NCBI RefSeq assembly: GCF_002156385.1
Contig: NZ_MVJM01000002.1
Span: 62,001 to 126,000 of the forward strand
Direction of reading: 5' to 3'
Origin: Halalkalibacter urbisdiaboli
Lineage (GTDB): Bacteria; Bacillota; Bacilli; Bacillales; Bacillaceae_D
Length of the DNA: 64,000 nt
The notes under the pieces are model-generated. The model had not been told where the DNA came from, did no database searches, and saw only the letters and a program-made list of their open reading frames with translations. The translations under genes and the position numbers were made by a program. Positions 44,112 to 53,081 of the stretch are shown piece after piece (within the stretch, counting starts at the first letter, position 1; each line of letters opens with the position of its first letter).

Positions 44112-45704
44112 ATGACTTATGAACAAGCCGTAAAGTCTCGTCGTACGTTTGCAATTATTTCGCATCCGGATGCCGGGAAAACAACATTAACAGAAAAACT
44201 TCTTCTTTTTGGTGGAGCTATCCGAGAAGCGGGGACTGTCAAAGGAAGAAAGAATAGTAAGCATGCCATGAGTGACTGGATGGAAATTGAAAAGCAGCGT
44301 GGAATTTCGGTTACAAGTTCCGTTCTTGAATTTTTATATGATGGATACCATGTAAACATTCTCGATACTCCTGGACATGAAGATTTTAGTGAAGATACGT
44401 ATCGAACCTTAACCGCAGCCGACTCAGCTGCCATGTTAATTGATGCTGCAAAAGGGGTCGAAGCTCAGACGAAAAAGCTCTTTAAAGTTTGTAAAATGAG
44501 AGGAATCCCGATTTTTACTTTTATGAACAAGCTTGATCGTCAAGGGAGAGATCCTTTCGAATTAATGGAGGAGTTAGAGGATTTATTAGGTATTCGTTCT
44601 TATCCAATGGGCTGGCCAATTGGAATGGGGCAATCCTTTTCAGGCGTTTATGATCGACATGAGAAGAAGCTTGAACTCTATAATCCGAAAAACCCTAAAG
44701 CGATTGATGTCATTCAACTAACGGGGCCAGATGATCCAAAATTAGATGAAGCAATCGGAGATTCAGCTCTTGTCGCTCAATTTCGAGAAGAGTTAGAGCT
44801 ACTTGATGTAGCAGGCGATCCATTTGATGCATCATTAATCGCTAAGGGAGAGTTGACACCTATCTTTTTCGGAAGTGCCATTTCTAGCTTTGGTGTTCAA
44901 ACCTTTCTAGAGCACTTCTTAAAGCTCTCACCTTCTCCAACTCCACGCGAGAGTACAGGAGGATTGATTGACCCTTTAAACCATCAATCGTTTTCGGGCT
45001 TTATTTTCAAGATTCAAGCAAACATGAATCCAGCTCACCGAGATCGTATTGCTTTTCTACGAATTACCTCTGGAAAATTCGAACGAGGGATGGCTGTTAA
45101 ACATGTTCGTTTAGGTAAACAATTAAAACTTGCTCAACCAACACAGTTTCTAGCCCAAAGTCGAAGCATCGTCGATGAAGCTTATGCTGGTGACATTATC
45201 GGCTTATTCGATCCAGGTAATCTACGAATTGGCGATACACTTGTAGAAGGCTCTGGGTTTGAGTTCGATGAAATGCCGCACTTTTCACCTGAGCATTTTA
45301 GTGCGATTACAGTTAAAGAGGCATTAAAACATAAATCGTTTGAGAAGGGCTTACAGCAGCTAACGGAGGAAGGGGCTATTCAGCTGTTTAAAACGTATAA
45401 TCGTTTCACAGAGCAACAAATTGTGGGTGTTGTCGGTGTTCTACAGTTTGAAGTATTAGAATATCGCTTAAAGCATGAATATCATGTCGATATCCAGCTT
45501 GAACGTTTATCCTTCTCATTTGCTCGTTGGGTTGATGGGCCTGAAGACGAACTTGAAACGTTTAAGCGTGTCCAGCGAAACTTAGTTACAGACCGTGATG
45601 GAAGACTTGTCGTCCTTTTTGAAAATGAGTTTCAAATGCGGACAGCAACCGATAAATATCCTGATTTACAGTTCTACGAAAACTCGTTTTATCGAAAGAA
45701 ATAA
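44112..45704 (+). CDS. prfC: Peptide chain release factor 3
   Basis: A 530-residue translational GTPase that removes RF1/RF2 from the ribosome after peptide release. G1 SHPDAGKTTLTEKLLLFGGA, DWMEIEKQRGISVTSS (switch I), NILDTPGHEDFSEDTYRTLT (G3) and TFMNKLDRQGRDP (G4) in order, then EF-Tu-like domain II and the RF3 C-terminal domain (VVGVLQFEVLEYRLKHEY). SD GAGGAAC precedes the ATG. B. subtilis 168 is understood to lack RF3, so this gene is an addition within the med/yjaV synteny block. A strong terminator follows. Confidence 0.96.
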   Translation: MTYEQAVKSRRTFAIISHPDAGKTTLTEKLLLFGGAIREAGTVKGRKNSKHAMSDWMEIEKQRGISVTSSVLEFLYDGYHVNILDTPGHEDFSEDTYRTLTAADSAAMLIDAAKGVEAQTKKLFKVCKMRGIPIFTFMNKLDRQGRDPFELMEELEDLLGIRSYPMGWPIGMGQSFSGVYDRHEKKLELYNPKNPKAIDVIQLTGPDDPKLDEAIGDSALVAQFREELELLDVAGDPFDASLIAKGELTPIFFGSAISSFGVQTFLEHFLKLSPSPTPRESTGGLIDPLNHQSFSGFIFKIQANMNPAHRDRIAFLRITSGKFERGMAVKHVRLGKQLKLAQPTQFLAQSRSIVDEAYAGDIIGLFDPGNLRIGDTLVEGSGFEFDEMPHFSPEHFSAITVKEALKHKSFEKGLQQLTEEGAIQLFKTYNRFTEQQIVGVVGVLQFEVLEYRLKHEYHVDIQLERLSFSFARWVDGPEDELETFKRVQRNLVTDRDGRLVVLFENEFQMRTATDKYPDLQFYENSFYRKK

Positions 45705-45710
45705 ACAGCA

Positions 45711-45758
45711 ACAAGGGTGTCTTAGAAGGTTATCACTAACCTCGTAAGACACCCTTGT
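45711..45758. terminator. Terminator between prfC and yycC
   Basis: ACAAGGGTGTCTTA pairs with TAAGACACCCTTGT; inside, AGGTTA-tcac-TAACCT forms a second stem. It serves both convergent genes. Confidence 0.9.
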
Positions 45759-45761
45759 CTT

Positions 45762-45908
45762 TTATCCTTCATTGTTCTCTTGTTTCTCAAGCTCAGCTAG
45801 CTTTGCTAACAAAATATGCTGCGGCATATGCATGATTTGCTCAATCGGTACGTTTAAAGATTTCGATAACTTTTGCGCAGTTTCAGCAGATATTTGAAGT
45901 GGTCGCAT
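45762..45908 (-). CDS. yycC: YycC family small protein
   Basis: A 48-residue protein, MRPLQISAETAQKLSKSLNV then PIEQIMHMPQHILLAKLAEL, matching the YycC family of bacilli along its length. It has no known function. SD GGGAGGAG stands 7 nt from the ATG. It ends inside the prfC terminator region. In B. subtilis yycC lies elsewhere, so its location here reflects rearrangement. Confidence 0.85.
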   Translation of the reverse strand: MRPLQISAETAQKLSKSLNVPIEQIMHMPQHILLAKLAELEKQENNEG

Positions 45909-45967
45909 TATATATCTCCTCCCTTTTTACCTCATTGTACCTAATTAATATGGAGAATCCAATTTCT

Positions 45968-47089
45968 TTATCTTAAAGTTCCTGTCGAGATGATTCTCGT
46001 TTCTACATGAGCTGTAATTTCTGCATTTTTAAATGCTGCAGTCCATTTCTCTTTAGACCACCCTGCCGCATTCTTGATTCGGAAATGCTCCCCAACTGCG
46101 ATCGGATCTATACCTAATTCCTGGGCTTTCTTCATCAGATTTATCATATCCTCTTCTAGCCGCTCACTTATTTTTTCTTGAAGTTCTTCGCGTTTCACAC
46201 TTGTATCTAATGTTCTTTGTCCATCGTAATCAACAATCGAGCCTCTTACATATAGATGTAAAAATATTTTTGGATTATTCAAATCACCATTGACCTTTGC
46301 ATGGTAACGAGTCCCTACAAATTTTAGAATCGCCAATTCTTCATCCTTTTGCGATTCTTTCTCTCCCGGAATTTGAATAGAGATATCAGGAAGTTTACGC
46401 CGTTTCCTCATCGCTTCAAGTAATTTCGCTTCATCAGGCTCAATCGTATCGATCATTTTATCCTTTTTAAACAGTGCCACCTTAGATATTTTTAATGAAT
46501 CATTATTTACAAATTCTAAGTATGGTGCAAGTGGATCGGACACTTCATCCGTTTTTCGGTAGATAAAGTGATGCAACGTTGTGAAGGGGCTAAAAGCTGT
46601 CACCTCTCTAGGTGTTAATAATTCATTTAAGTACACATTAATCTCAGGCTTATCTTTATAATTAGCAGATAAAATTTCCTCTACATTTCCTTTTACAATC
46701 GCAATGTAAACATTTGTGCCTATTTGCGGATCACGATAAATATTCTCGAGTACTTTCCACAGCCCCATCTTCCTTGAATATTCTTCACTAAATAGTAAGA
46801 CACGTAATTGAGATGTCGTTAAAATTTTATCCGATAAGGTAGAGACATCCATAATCGATTGATGTGGTAATTTCACCACCGTTGAATATTGCTGAACCTT
46901 CTCTTCAGCGTCTTTCTGTGGCTGTGGCAATGTCACGGTTACTTTCGTATTCTCCTCATCAACATAATCAAACCCCATGACACCAACCATCCCTAAATCC
47001 TCCAAATGAGGGCGCTCTGTATTTGGATTCGTACATCCTACTAAAGTAAAAATAACAGAGATAATCCAGACATAGTAAACCCTATTCAT
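45968..47089 (-). CDS. gerAC: Spore germination receptor C subunit (GerAC-like lipoprotein)
   Basis: A 373-residue lipoprotein subunit of a nutrient germinant receptor in the spore inner membrane. Signal and lipobox VIFTLVGCTNPN, then MVGVMGFDYVDEENTKVTV and the Ger(x)C C-terminal domain with LEEDMINLMKKAQELGIDPI and the final AAGWSKEKWTAAFKNAEI block. The start at 47089 (SD AAAGGGGG) overlaps the end of the B-subunit gene by 8 bp. It is the third gene of an A-B-C operon; ligand not predictable. The symbol denotes the family; the paralogue (gerA, gerB, gerK type) is not determined. Confidence 0.88.
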   Translation of the reverse strand: MNRVYYVWIISVIFTLVGCTNPNTERPHLEDLGMVGVMGFDYVDEENTKVTVTLPQPQKDAEEKVQQYSTVVKLPHQSIMDVSTLSDKILTTSQLRVLLFSEEYSRKMGLWKVLENIYRDPQIGTNVYIAIVKGNVEEILSANYKDKPEINVYLNELLTPREVTAFSPFTTLHHFIYRKTDEVSDPLAPYLEFVNNDSLKISKVALFKKDKMIDTIEPDEAKLLEAMRKRRKLPDISIQIPGEKESQKDEELAILKFVGTRYHAKVNGDLNNPKIFLHLYVRGSIVDYDGQRTLDTSVKREELQEKISERLEEDMINLMKKAQELGIDPIAVGEHFRIKNAAGWSKEKWTAAFKNAEITAHVETRIISTGTLR

Positions 47090-48176
47090 GAGAACCCCCT
47101 TTGCGATGTCTAACAGCATGAACAGCTAAAAGAAAAAGTGGCAAGACCAGCAATCCATACCCATAATAAACACTCCACTCATCAAAAAGTTTTAAATGGA
47201 AATGAATTGGGATTGGACCAAAAATCAAAAGCCATGAAAGGAAAGCGACTACGATTAAGTGCCATGTTCGGTTTTTATGTTTAGATAAAAGAGCATCCAT
47301 GCCCCTTTTCGCAACCCATAAATACGCTGAACCTGTTGATAAAATTAAATAGACCCATAATGATGTTCCAAAGTTTTCAATCCGTTCAACAAACGGTAAT
47401 TGAACGGCCTGAAAAAGATTAAGAATCGGATATTTTAAATTTTGTAGCTGCCACGGTGAAAAATAAACGACACAAGCAATACAAACAATGACATAGATTA
47501 GTACCACAATCCAAATACCAATGGTTGTATGAAGATATGCTTTCCGTTTGTTGATTATATAAGGGTAGTAAAACAAAATTAGGCCATAGCCAAACATCGA
47601 ACGTGCACCATCATGCAACGCTAGGACCCAGCTTTCACCACTCACCTCAAAGGTAGGGATAACATGCAGCCACTGACCAGACTGGAACGCCCATTTTGTA
47701 TAATAGATCATCCACATCGTAAAAAAGAAACCAATGATACAAAAACGCGCAACTGATTTTATCCCACCAAGTACAATGCTAATTAATACTCCGTATAAAA
47801 GAATTGACGGTTCTAATAACGTAAATTGCGGTAAAGTGAATGTCTGAACAAGGCGTAAATACGCTTGCGTGATACTCGCTACTTGTACAACTCCATATAG
47901 AAGAAGAATCGCATTCACGATTTTTCCAAAAAATTTCCCTAAGAGTTTTTCGGTTATTCTAAACAATGAATCTTCTGGGTAGCGTTTGCATAGTAAAACT
48001 ACTGGGATCAAGGTAATATTCGCCAAAATTCCAAGACATATCGGAACAAGCCATTGATTATAGCCCACATGGCTAAGATCTTTAGGTAATGTAAACAAAC
48101 CCACGCCAACCATAATGTTTTGTGCTAAGAAGATCACATGATATTTATTTAACTTTTTCATCTTCCCTGTATCCAT
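47082..48176 (-). CDS. gerAB: Spore germination receptor B subunit (GerAB-like permease)
   Basis: A 364-residue integral membrane protein of the APC-like spore permease family, ten predicted helices. NKYHVIFLAQNIMVGVGLFT at the N-terminus and GGIKSVARFCIIGFFFTMWM in the middle fit the family, and this subunit is thought to bind the germinant. An alternative ATG lies 5 codons inside. It starts 6 bp after the A-subunit gene and overlaps the C-subunit gene, so the three are coupled. Confidence 0.9.
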   Translation of the reverse strand: MDTGKMKKLNKYHVIFLAQNIMVGVGLFTLPKDLSHVGYNQWLVPICLGILANITLIPVVLLCKRYPEDSLFRITEKLLGKFFGKIVNAILLLYGVVQVASITQAYLRLVQTFTLPQFTLLEPSILLYGVLISIVLGGIKSVARFCIIGFFFTMWMIYYTKWAFQSGQWLHVIPTFEVSGESWVLALHDGARSMFGYGLILFYYPYIINKRKAYLHTTIGIWIVVLIYVIVCIACVVYFSPWQLQNLKYPILNLFQAVQLPFVERIENFGTSLWVYLILSTGSAYLWVAKRGMDALLSKHKNRTWHLIVVAFLSWLLIFGPIPIHFHLKLFDEWSVYYGYGLLVLPLFLLAVHAVRHRKGGSHE

Positions 48177-48182
48177 TTACAA

Positions 48183-49688
48183 CTACTCCTCATCCAAAGG
48201 CCGAATCAAGTCCTTTTTCGCTCTGGAGATTCCAGGTCTTTTAGCAAAGAATTGAATTGGAGCTCTTAAAACACTATTTAATAGGTCACTCCACTTTCTC
48301 GGAATAATTGGAGACATAAATGGCGAGCCCAGGGAAGTCAAATTAGAAAGATGATTGAACATCCAAGCTAATACGATCATTTGCCCAAACATGCCTAACA
48401 TCCCAGCTGCTAAAATATATGAATAACGAATAAACCGAATCGCGTTACTCATTAAGAAATTAGGCGGAATAAACGAAAGCAATGCAGTTACAGCAACGAG
48501 GACAATTAAGATATTACTGGCTAGCCCTGCTTCAACGGCAGCCGTACCAATAACAATACCGCCAACAATACCAATTGTTTGACCGATTTTTGTAGGCATT
48601 CGCGCACCGGCCTCCCGCAGGACTTCAATGACAAGCTCAATAATTAACACTTCAATCATTGGGGGAAACGGCACCTGCGAACGTGATTCAGCTAATATCG
48701 TTAGTAAATGCGGTGGCAGCATTTCCGGATGAAAGCTTAGTATAGAAACATACGTTGATGTTAAAAAGATAGAAATAAAAAAACCAGCTAGACGTAATGT
48801 TCGAAGCATAGTTGTTGTCGTCCAACGATTGTAATAGTCCTCTGGTGAGAAAAATAATTCTAGAAATGTAACTGGAAGTATCGCCGCTTCCGGGCTACCA
48901 TTGACTATAAATAAAACTTTTCCATTTAATAATTCAAAAACCGCATTATCAGGACGAACAGTCATCCCGAATTGCGGAAATGGAGAAAACGGCTTGTCCT
49001 CTAACATTTGTTTTAAAACAGGTAACCCAATAAACCCATGAAATTCAATATTTTCAATTCGTCTAATCACGCGCCGGACATTTTCATCGTTTGCGATATT
49101 TTCCATATATAAAATCGCAACATCATTCTTTGTCTCAGTTCCGAGAAGCATCGATTTCGTTTTTAATTGTGGAGAGCGAATTCTTCGCTTAATAAGCGAC
49201 AAGTTAGTATCTAGACTCTCTACGAATGAGTCTTGTGGACCAACAACCGTTGTTTCATTTTCCGGTGGCGTTATGGATCTAGCGGGTGCACTAAATGTAT
49301 CTATTTCAATATAAACTTCATCGTCTTCAAATAGCAGGACGGTATACCCACTTACTACGTCGTGAATGAGTTTCGGTAGTTGATCCTTTTCTAGCACCTC
49401 ATAATTTTTAAAAATGTCCTCTGGATCCGCTGTACTCGTATCCTCTAACGGCTGTAAAACGATTTCCTGTAATGTTGTTGATGTAACAAGTGTACTTAAA
49501 TAAATGATTGTAATTTTTTTATCTTCAATTGTTATTTCTTTAAATACAAAATCATCAATGTTAGCTAAGCTTTTTTTGATTTCCTCTTTCGTAATGGTTT
49601 GTTTCATCTTCGGATTGGCAAGGTTGGTATCATCCGGTTGCCTATCTGTTGTGCGTTTAACAAGCTGTTTATACTTATTCCAAAACAT
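48183..49688 (-). CDS. gerAA: Spore germination receptor A subunit (GerAA-like)
   Basis: A 501-residue GerA-family protein: a soluble N-terminal part (about 1-280, including TSTTLQEIVLQPLEDTSTAD and IENIEFHGFIGLPVLKQML) and a C-terminal membrane part with about five helices (RLAGFFISIFLTSTYVSILS, REAGARMPTKIGQTIGIVGG). ARMPTKIGQTIGIVGG is a family hallmark. SD GAGGTG precedes the ATG. First gene of the operon. A block inserted between yjaV and med relative to B. subtilis. Confidence 0.92.
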   Translation of the reverse strand: MFWNKYKQLVKRTTDRQPDDTNLANPKMKQTITKEEIKKSLANIDDFVFKEITIEDKKITIIYLSTLVTSTTLQEIVLQPLEDTSTADPEDIFKNYEVLEKDQLPKLIHDVVSGYTVLLFEDDEVYIEIDTFSAPARSITPPENETTVVGPQDSFVESLDTNLSLIKRRIRSPQLKTKSMLLGTETKNDVAILYMENIANDENVRRVIRRIENIEFHGFIGLPVLKQMLEDKPFSPFPQFGMTVRPDNAVFELLNGKVLFIVNGSPEAAILPVTFLELFFSPEDYYNRWTTTTMLRTLRLAGFFISIFLTSTYVSILSFHPEMLPPHLLTILAESRSQVPFPPMIEVLIIELVIEVLREAGARMPTKIGQTIGIVGGIVIGTAAVEAGLASNILIVLVAVTALLSFIPPNFLMSNAIRFIRYSYILAAGMLGMFGQMIVLAWMFNHLSNLTSLGSPFMSPIIPRKWSDLLNSVLRAPIQFFAKRPGISRAKKDLIRPLDEE

Positions 49689-49752
49689 TCCACCACACCT
49701 CGCACAAATCTCTTATGTAAAAGAGTTCCCGATCAAAACTGGATTATGTACC

Positions 49753-49785
49753 AAAAAAAAGTCTGCATTGAATTTCATGCAGACT
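49753..49785 (-). terminator. Terminator upstream of the ger operon
   Basis: On the minus strand GTCTGCAT pairs with ATGCAGAC and is followed by eight T residues. It ends the unit of the small membrane protein and epimerase genes before the ger operon. Confidence 0.85.
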
Positions 49786-49807
49786 CGTCTAATAGATCGT
49801 ATTACCT

Positions 49808-49987
49808 TTACCCCTTATCCTTTCTACCTCTACGGCGGTAAACTATTTCAACTGTTATTCCGGCGATAATTGCCAAAATGACACTTGTACCCTCTTCGAA
49901 TCCCAACCCTGCAAAACAGAGAAGATAAATCAAAAAAGTAACTAGCGCAAAAATGAATACTCCAATAATCGTTTGACGAACTTCCAC
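49808..49987 (-). CDS. Small two-helix membrane protein
   Basis: About 59 residues from a GTG start (MEVRQTIIGVFIFALVTFLI onward) with two helices and a basic tail VYRRRGRKDKG. An alternative ATG at 50029 would add 14 basic residues and overlap the end of the epimerase gene by 25 bp; SD AGAGGA favours an internal GTG, but the start is uncertain. Coupled to the epimerase gene upstream. Unknown function. Confidence 0.65.
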   Translation of the reverse strand: MEVRQTIIGVFIFALVTFLIYLLCFAGLGFEEGTSVILAIIAGITVEIVYRRRGRKDKG

Positions 49988-50004
49988 CTTTTCACGTCCT
50001 CTTT

Positions 50005-50901
50005 TCACAGTCCTTGCTGTTTTTGCCATTGTGTCATATGTTGGCGCTGTTTAGCAAGACCTTCATCAATGGTTGTTTTCGTCTTAAACCCTAAAACCGA
50101 AGCTGCTTTTTCGGTAGAAAGAGTAGCAGCAGGCTCTCTTTTTTCAAACTTATGACATCCTAGTTTATTAACAGCCTTGAACCAAGCTTCAGAATCACCT
50201 GAGGCAATTTGAATAATCTCATTTTTCTTATCTGTTGTTGCAGCTAGGATAAAAGCATCAACCACATCTTCAACATAGACTAAATCAAGTGTCGTTCGAT
50301 CATACGTGATTAACTCCTTCTCAACACCCTCCATGATCCTTTGATACGTCATATCATCTCGTTGCCAGGGACCATACACTGTTGGTAAGCGAAGTATCAT
50401 ATAGGGGACTTTCTTGTTGTTCTTTTCCTTTATAATTGATTCACTGGCTAGCTTCGTAATCCCATAGGGAGACGTTGGATTGGTCGGTGTTCGTTCAGAA
50501 ATCAAACCAGGCCGAGCACCATAGACTTCGATGGTCGAGGCATAGATAAATCTCGTTTTAGCATGGCATGCGTTTAATAATGTCTGAGTCACCTTAACAT
50601 TCTGTTCAATCACTTCAGCAAGACGCGTCCACTTGCTATCGTATTTTGTTTTCGCAGCTAAATGAAACACCACGTCTACGTCGCTCAACATTGCATGTAA
50701 ATTATCAACGTCTTCTATTTTCTTATTAATTAATTGAAAGAGCGCATTTCTCCCTATTCTTAGATGCATTTCTTCTTGCTGTTCACGACGTTCACTAGGC
50801 ATTTCATCTATAGCGATTACTTCAATTCCTTCTTCAAGGAGTCGTTTACAAAGGTGAAATCCAATAAACCCCATACCACCAGTGACAACAACTTTTTTCA
50901 T
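50005..50901 (-). CDS. NAD-dependent epimerase/dehydratase (yjaV position)
   Basis: A 298-residue extended SDR protein. Rossmann motif VVVTGGMGFIGFHLCKRLLE, FHLAAKTKYD, the catalytic Ser/Tyr-x3-Lys in IYASTIEVYG and TSPYGITKLASESI, and LRLPTVYGPWQRDDMTYQRI typical of nucleotide-sugar epimerases and dehydratases. Between the yjaU-like gene and the med region it occupies the place of B. subtilis yjaV; I recall that as an SDR-like protein but do not assign the symbol. Substrate unknown. SD GAGGAGAATGTAG lies upstream. Confidence 0.82.
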   Translation of the reverse strand: MKKVVVTGGMGFIGFHLCKRLLEEGIEVIAIDEMPSERREQQEEMHLRIGRNALFQLINKKIEDVDNLHAMLSDVDVVFHLAAKTKYDSKWTRLAEVIEQNVKVTQTLLNACHAKTRFIYASTIEVYGARPGLISERTPTNPTSPYGITKLASESIIKEKNNKKVPYMILRLPTVYGPWQRDDMTYQRIMEGVEKELITYDRTTLDLVYVEDVVDAFILAATTDKKNEIIQIASGDSEAWFKAVNKLGCHKFEKREPAATLSTEKAASVLGFKTKTTIDEGLAKQRQHMTQWQKQQGL

Positions 50902-50914
50902 CTACATTCTCCTC

Positions 50915-51661
50915 TCATAAAATCTTTTCATTTTTTTCAAAAAAGGAGCACGCCGGCTGGATAAACGTGGAGAATGTTTTTCCTCGTCCGTAAAGACTTA
51001 ATTGAATTAAAGGAGCTTTCCCCTTATACTTCTGCTCAAATGATTTACTGTGTGTCTCAAATGGGAATTGCTTATCATGCATATCATGCATAATCCGAAT
51101 CGGTGGACTATCAGCACGAAACTCATAGGCAAACATTTGATCAAACCAGTTTGAATTAAGCTCATTTTCTTTTACTTGATAAGCTTCCTCAAGTTCTTTT
51201 AAAAAACGTTTATAGAATAACTTATTCTGCTTTTCTTGGTAATAGTACGCTTGTGGATAAATGCACGGATTGATGAAAAAGGAAGAACGAATGATTTCTG
51301 CTCTTCTTTTTAATAAATCAAATGCTACAAGTGCCCCAGTACCTTCAGCCACTAGGTGAACTCGTTTATTTAATATCTCTCGCTTTTGCAAATAGTAATA
51401 AAGTAATTCAGCTAATCGACATGCTTTCTCATTCCCCCAATGTCGTCCAAATAGATTTGAGGTAAGCACTGTATAACCTTTTTCTAATAAAGAGAGCAAG
51501 AACATTCTCCTTTCAGGATGTTGCTCCCAAATACTTGTACGCTCTTCAACAGGTTGTTCATGATCGTTTAGTAATAGTATGGCAAAACCATTTGGACGCT
51601 CTGGGAGATACGTAACGCTCCACTGTTTGTCAATACAAACGTACCTAGCTTGTTCTAACAT
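50915..51661 (-). CDS. Alpha/beta-hydrolase-fold protein lacking the nucleophile (yjaU-like)
   Basis: A 248-residue protein with an alpha/beta-hydrolase layout: WSVTYLPERPNGFAILLLND, EKGYTVLTSNLFGRHWG, and the nucleophile-elbow region VHLVAEGTGALVAFDLLK (about residues 105-122). There the usual G-x-S-x-G reads A-E-G-T-G, so the catalytic Ser is replaced by Gly. It is therefore probably inactive as a hydrolase, or uses another residue. Place next to yjzC and argF corresponds to B. subtilis yjaU. The ATG at 51661 follows SD GGGAGTGGA; a TTG five codons earlier is less likely. Confidence 0.7.
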   Translation of the reverse strand: MLEQARYVCIDKQWSVTYLPERPNGFAILLLNDHEQPVEERTSIWEQHPERRMFLLSLLEKGYTVLTSNLFGRHWGNEKACRLAELLYYYLQKREILNKRVHLVAEGTGALVAFDLLKRRAEIIRSSFFINPCIYPQAYYYQEKQNKLFYKRFLKELEEAYQVKENELNSNWFDQMFAYEFRADSPPIRIMHDMHDKQFPFETHSKSFEQKYKGKAPLIQLSLYGRGKTFSTFIQPACSFFEKNEKIL

Positions 51662-51765
51662 ATCTTCCACTCCCAATGTTTGCTTATCTTCTCTGTTAAT
51701 ACGGTATGCAAAACTTAGTGAGAAGGGAAGCGGGCAGTTCTACCTTTTACCGTGTAAGTAAAAAC

Positions 51766-51803
51766 AAAAAAATCCCCAAAAAGGCTTTTCACCTATTTGG
51801 GAA
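51766..51803 (-). terminator. Terminator of yjzC
   Basis: Minus strand: TTCCCAAATAGG and CCTTTTTGGGGA form a stem followed by TTTTTTTG, about 25 bp past the yjzC stop. Confidence 0.8.
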
Positions 51804-51827
51804 TTCCGCTAGTTATTTCTATTATCT

Positions 51828-52013
51828 TTAATGTCTCCGCTTTGGTCTTGGAGCCCATTTCCGGTTATGGTTTTGTGTATCTGGAAAAACATCACCGGCA
51901 CTAAGCTTGACTGATTTTGGATTTTGAACCATATCACCTGTTTCACCGATTTCTACATAAATGCCATTATTCGGTGCCTTTTGACCAGGTTCAAATTGAT
52001 GACTTTGTCCCAT
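51828..52013 (-). CDS. yjzC: YjzC family protein
   Basis: A 61-residue soluble protein matching B. subtilis YjzC: MGQSHQFEPGQKAPNNGIYV, EIGETGDMVQNPKSVKLSAG, DVFPDTQNHNRKW and a basic tail PRPKRRH. Function unknown; conserved in spore-forming bacilli. SD GAAGGAGGGA precedes the ATG. It follows argF by 57 bp as in B. subtilis. Confidence 0.92.
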   Translation of the reverse strand: MGQSHQFEPGQKAPNNGIYVEIGETGDMVQNPKSVKLSAGDVFPDTQNHNRKWAPRPKRRH

Positions 52014-52069
52014 CTTGTCATCCCTCCTTCAAGCTTAGGATAACCGATTCTGTCGTAAACATGAAAGAT

Positions 52070-53023
52070 TTATACGTTAGCCATCAATGCAACTAAGACA
52101 GCCTTTTGTGCATGTAGACGGTTTTCTGCTTGGTCGTAAATAAACGAATGCTTACCATCAATAACTTCTGCTGTAACCTCTTCACCACGATGTGCTGGAA
52201 GACAGTGTAGGAATATAAAGTCATCTTTTGCAAGTGCAGCTAACTCTTCATTTACTTGATAAGGAGCTAATGCTGCTTCACGTGTCGATTGTTCTGCTTC
52301 ATAACCCATGCTAGCCCAAACATCTGTATAAATAACATCCGCATCTCTTACCGCAGCCTTTGGATCTGTCGTAACTGAAATATGAGCCCCTGTTTCTTTT
52401 GCAGCTTCTTTAGCACGAGCCAAAATCGTTTCATCTACACCATAGCCTTCAGGTGTTGCAACAACAACATCCATTCCAACCTTTGCTCCAGCAGCCAATA
52501 ATGAATGAGCAACATTGTTTCCATCACCAACATAGACCATTTTTAAACCACGAAATGATTTCTTTTGCTCCTTAATCGTTAATAAATCAGCTAGCGCTTG
52601 ACAAGGATGGTACGCGTCCGTTAAAGCGTTAATAACAGGGACTGATGAATATTCAGCTAGTTCCTCAACTTTTTCATGGGAATTCGTACGAATCATAATG
52701 CCATCAACATAACGGGATAATACATTTGCTGTATCTTTGATCGGTTCGCCTCTACCGATTTGAAGATCACGAGGACTTAAAAATAATGCATGTCCGCCTA
52801 ATTGTGTCATACCAACTTCAAACGAAACTCGTGTCCGTGTTGACGCATTTTCGAAGATCATTCCAAGTGATTTACCTGCTAATAATTGTGGACACTCGCC
52901 TTTTTTCTGCGCTTCTTTCAATGTTAATGCATTTTCTAACAATTGTTCGACTTCTGTTGATGTATAGTCAAGTAATGTTAGTAAATGACGACCAGTCAAT
53001 CCTATTTTAGTGATCGATACCAT
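52070..53023 (-). CDS. argF: Ornithine carbamoyltransferase
   Basis: A 317-residue enzyme that converts ornithine and carbamoyl phosphate to citrulline. Carbamoyl-phosphate site FENASTRTRVSFEVGMTQLG (S-T-R-T-R), HPCQALADLLTIKE, the ornithine-side DVWASMGYEAE and the HCLPAHRGEEVTAEV loop with the catalytic Cys. Last gene of the arg-car cluster; it follows carB by 58 bp, so carbamoyl phosphate is made and used by the same operon. Confidence 0.97.
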   Translation of the reverse strand: MVSITKIGLTGRHLLTLLDYTSTEVEQLLENALTLKEAQKKGECPQLLAGKSLGMIFENASTRTRVSFEVGMTQLGGHALFLSPRDLQIGRGEPIKDTANVLSRYVDGIMIRTNSHEKVEELAEYSSVPVINALTDAYHPCQALADLLTIKEQKKSFRGLKMVYVGDGNNVAHSLLAAGAKVGMDVVVATPEGYGVDETILARAKEAAKETGAHISVTTDPKAAVRDADVIYTDVWASMGYEAEQSTREAALAPYQVNEELAALAKDDFIFLHCLPAHRGEEVTAEVIDGKHSFIYDQAENRLHAQKAVLVALMANV

Positions 53024-53081
53024 GTTTATGCCACATCCTTTTTATTCGAGTCCTCAAAAGTCCCCTTTGAGGACTCGCTTT

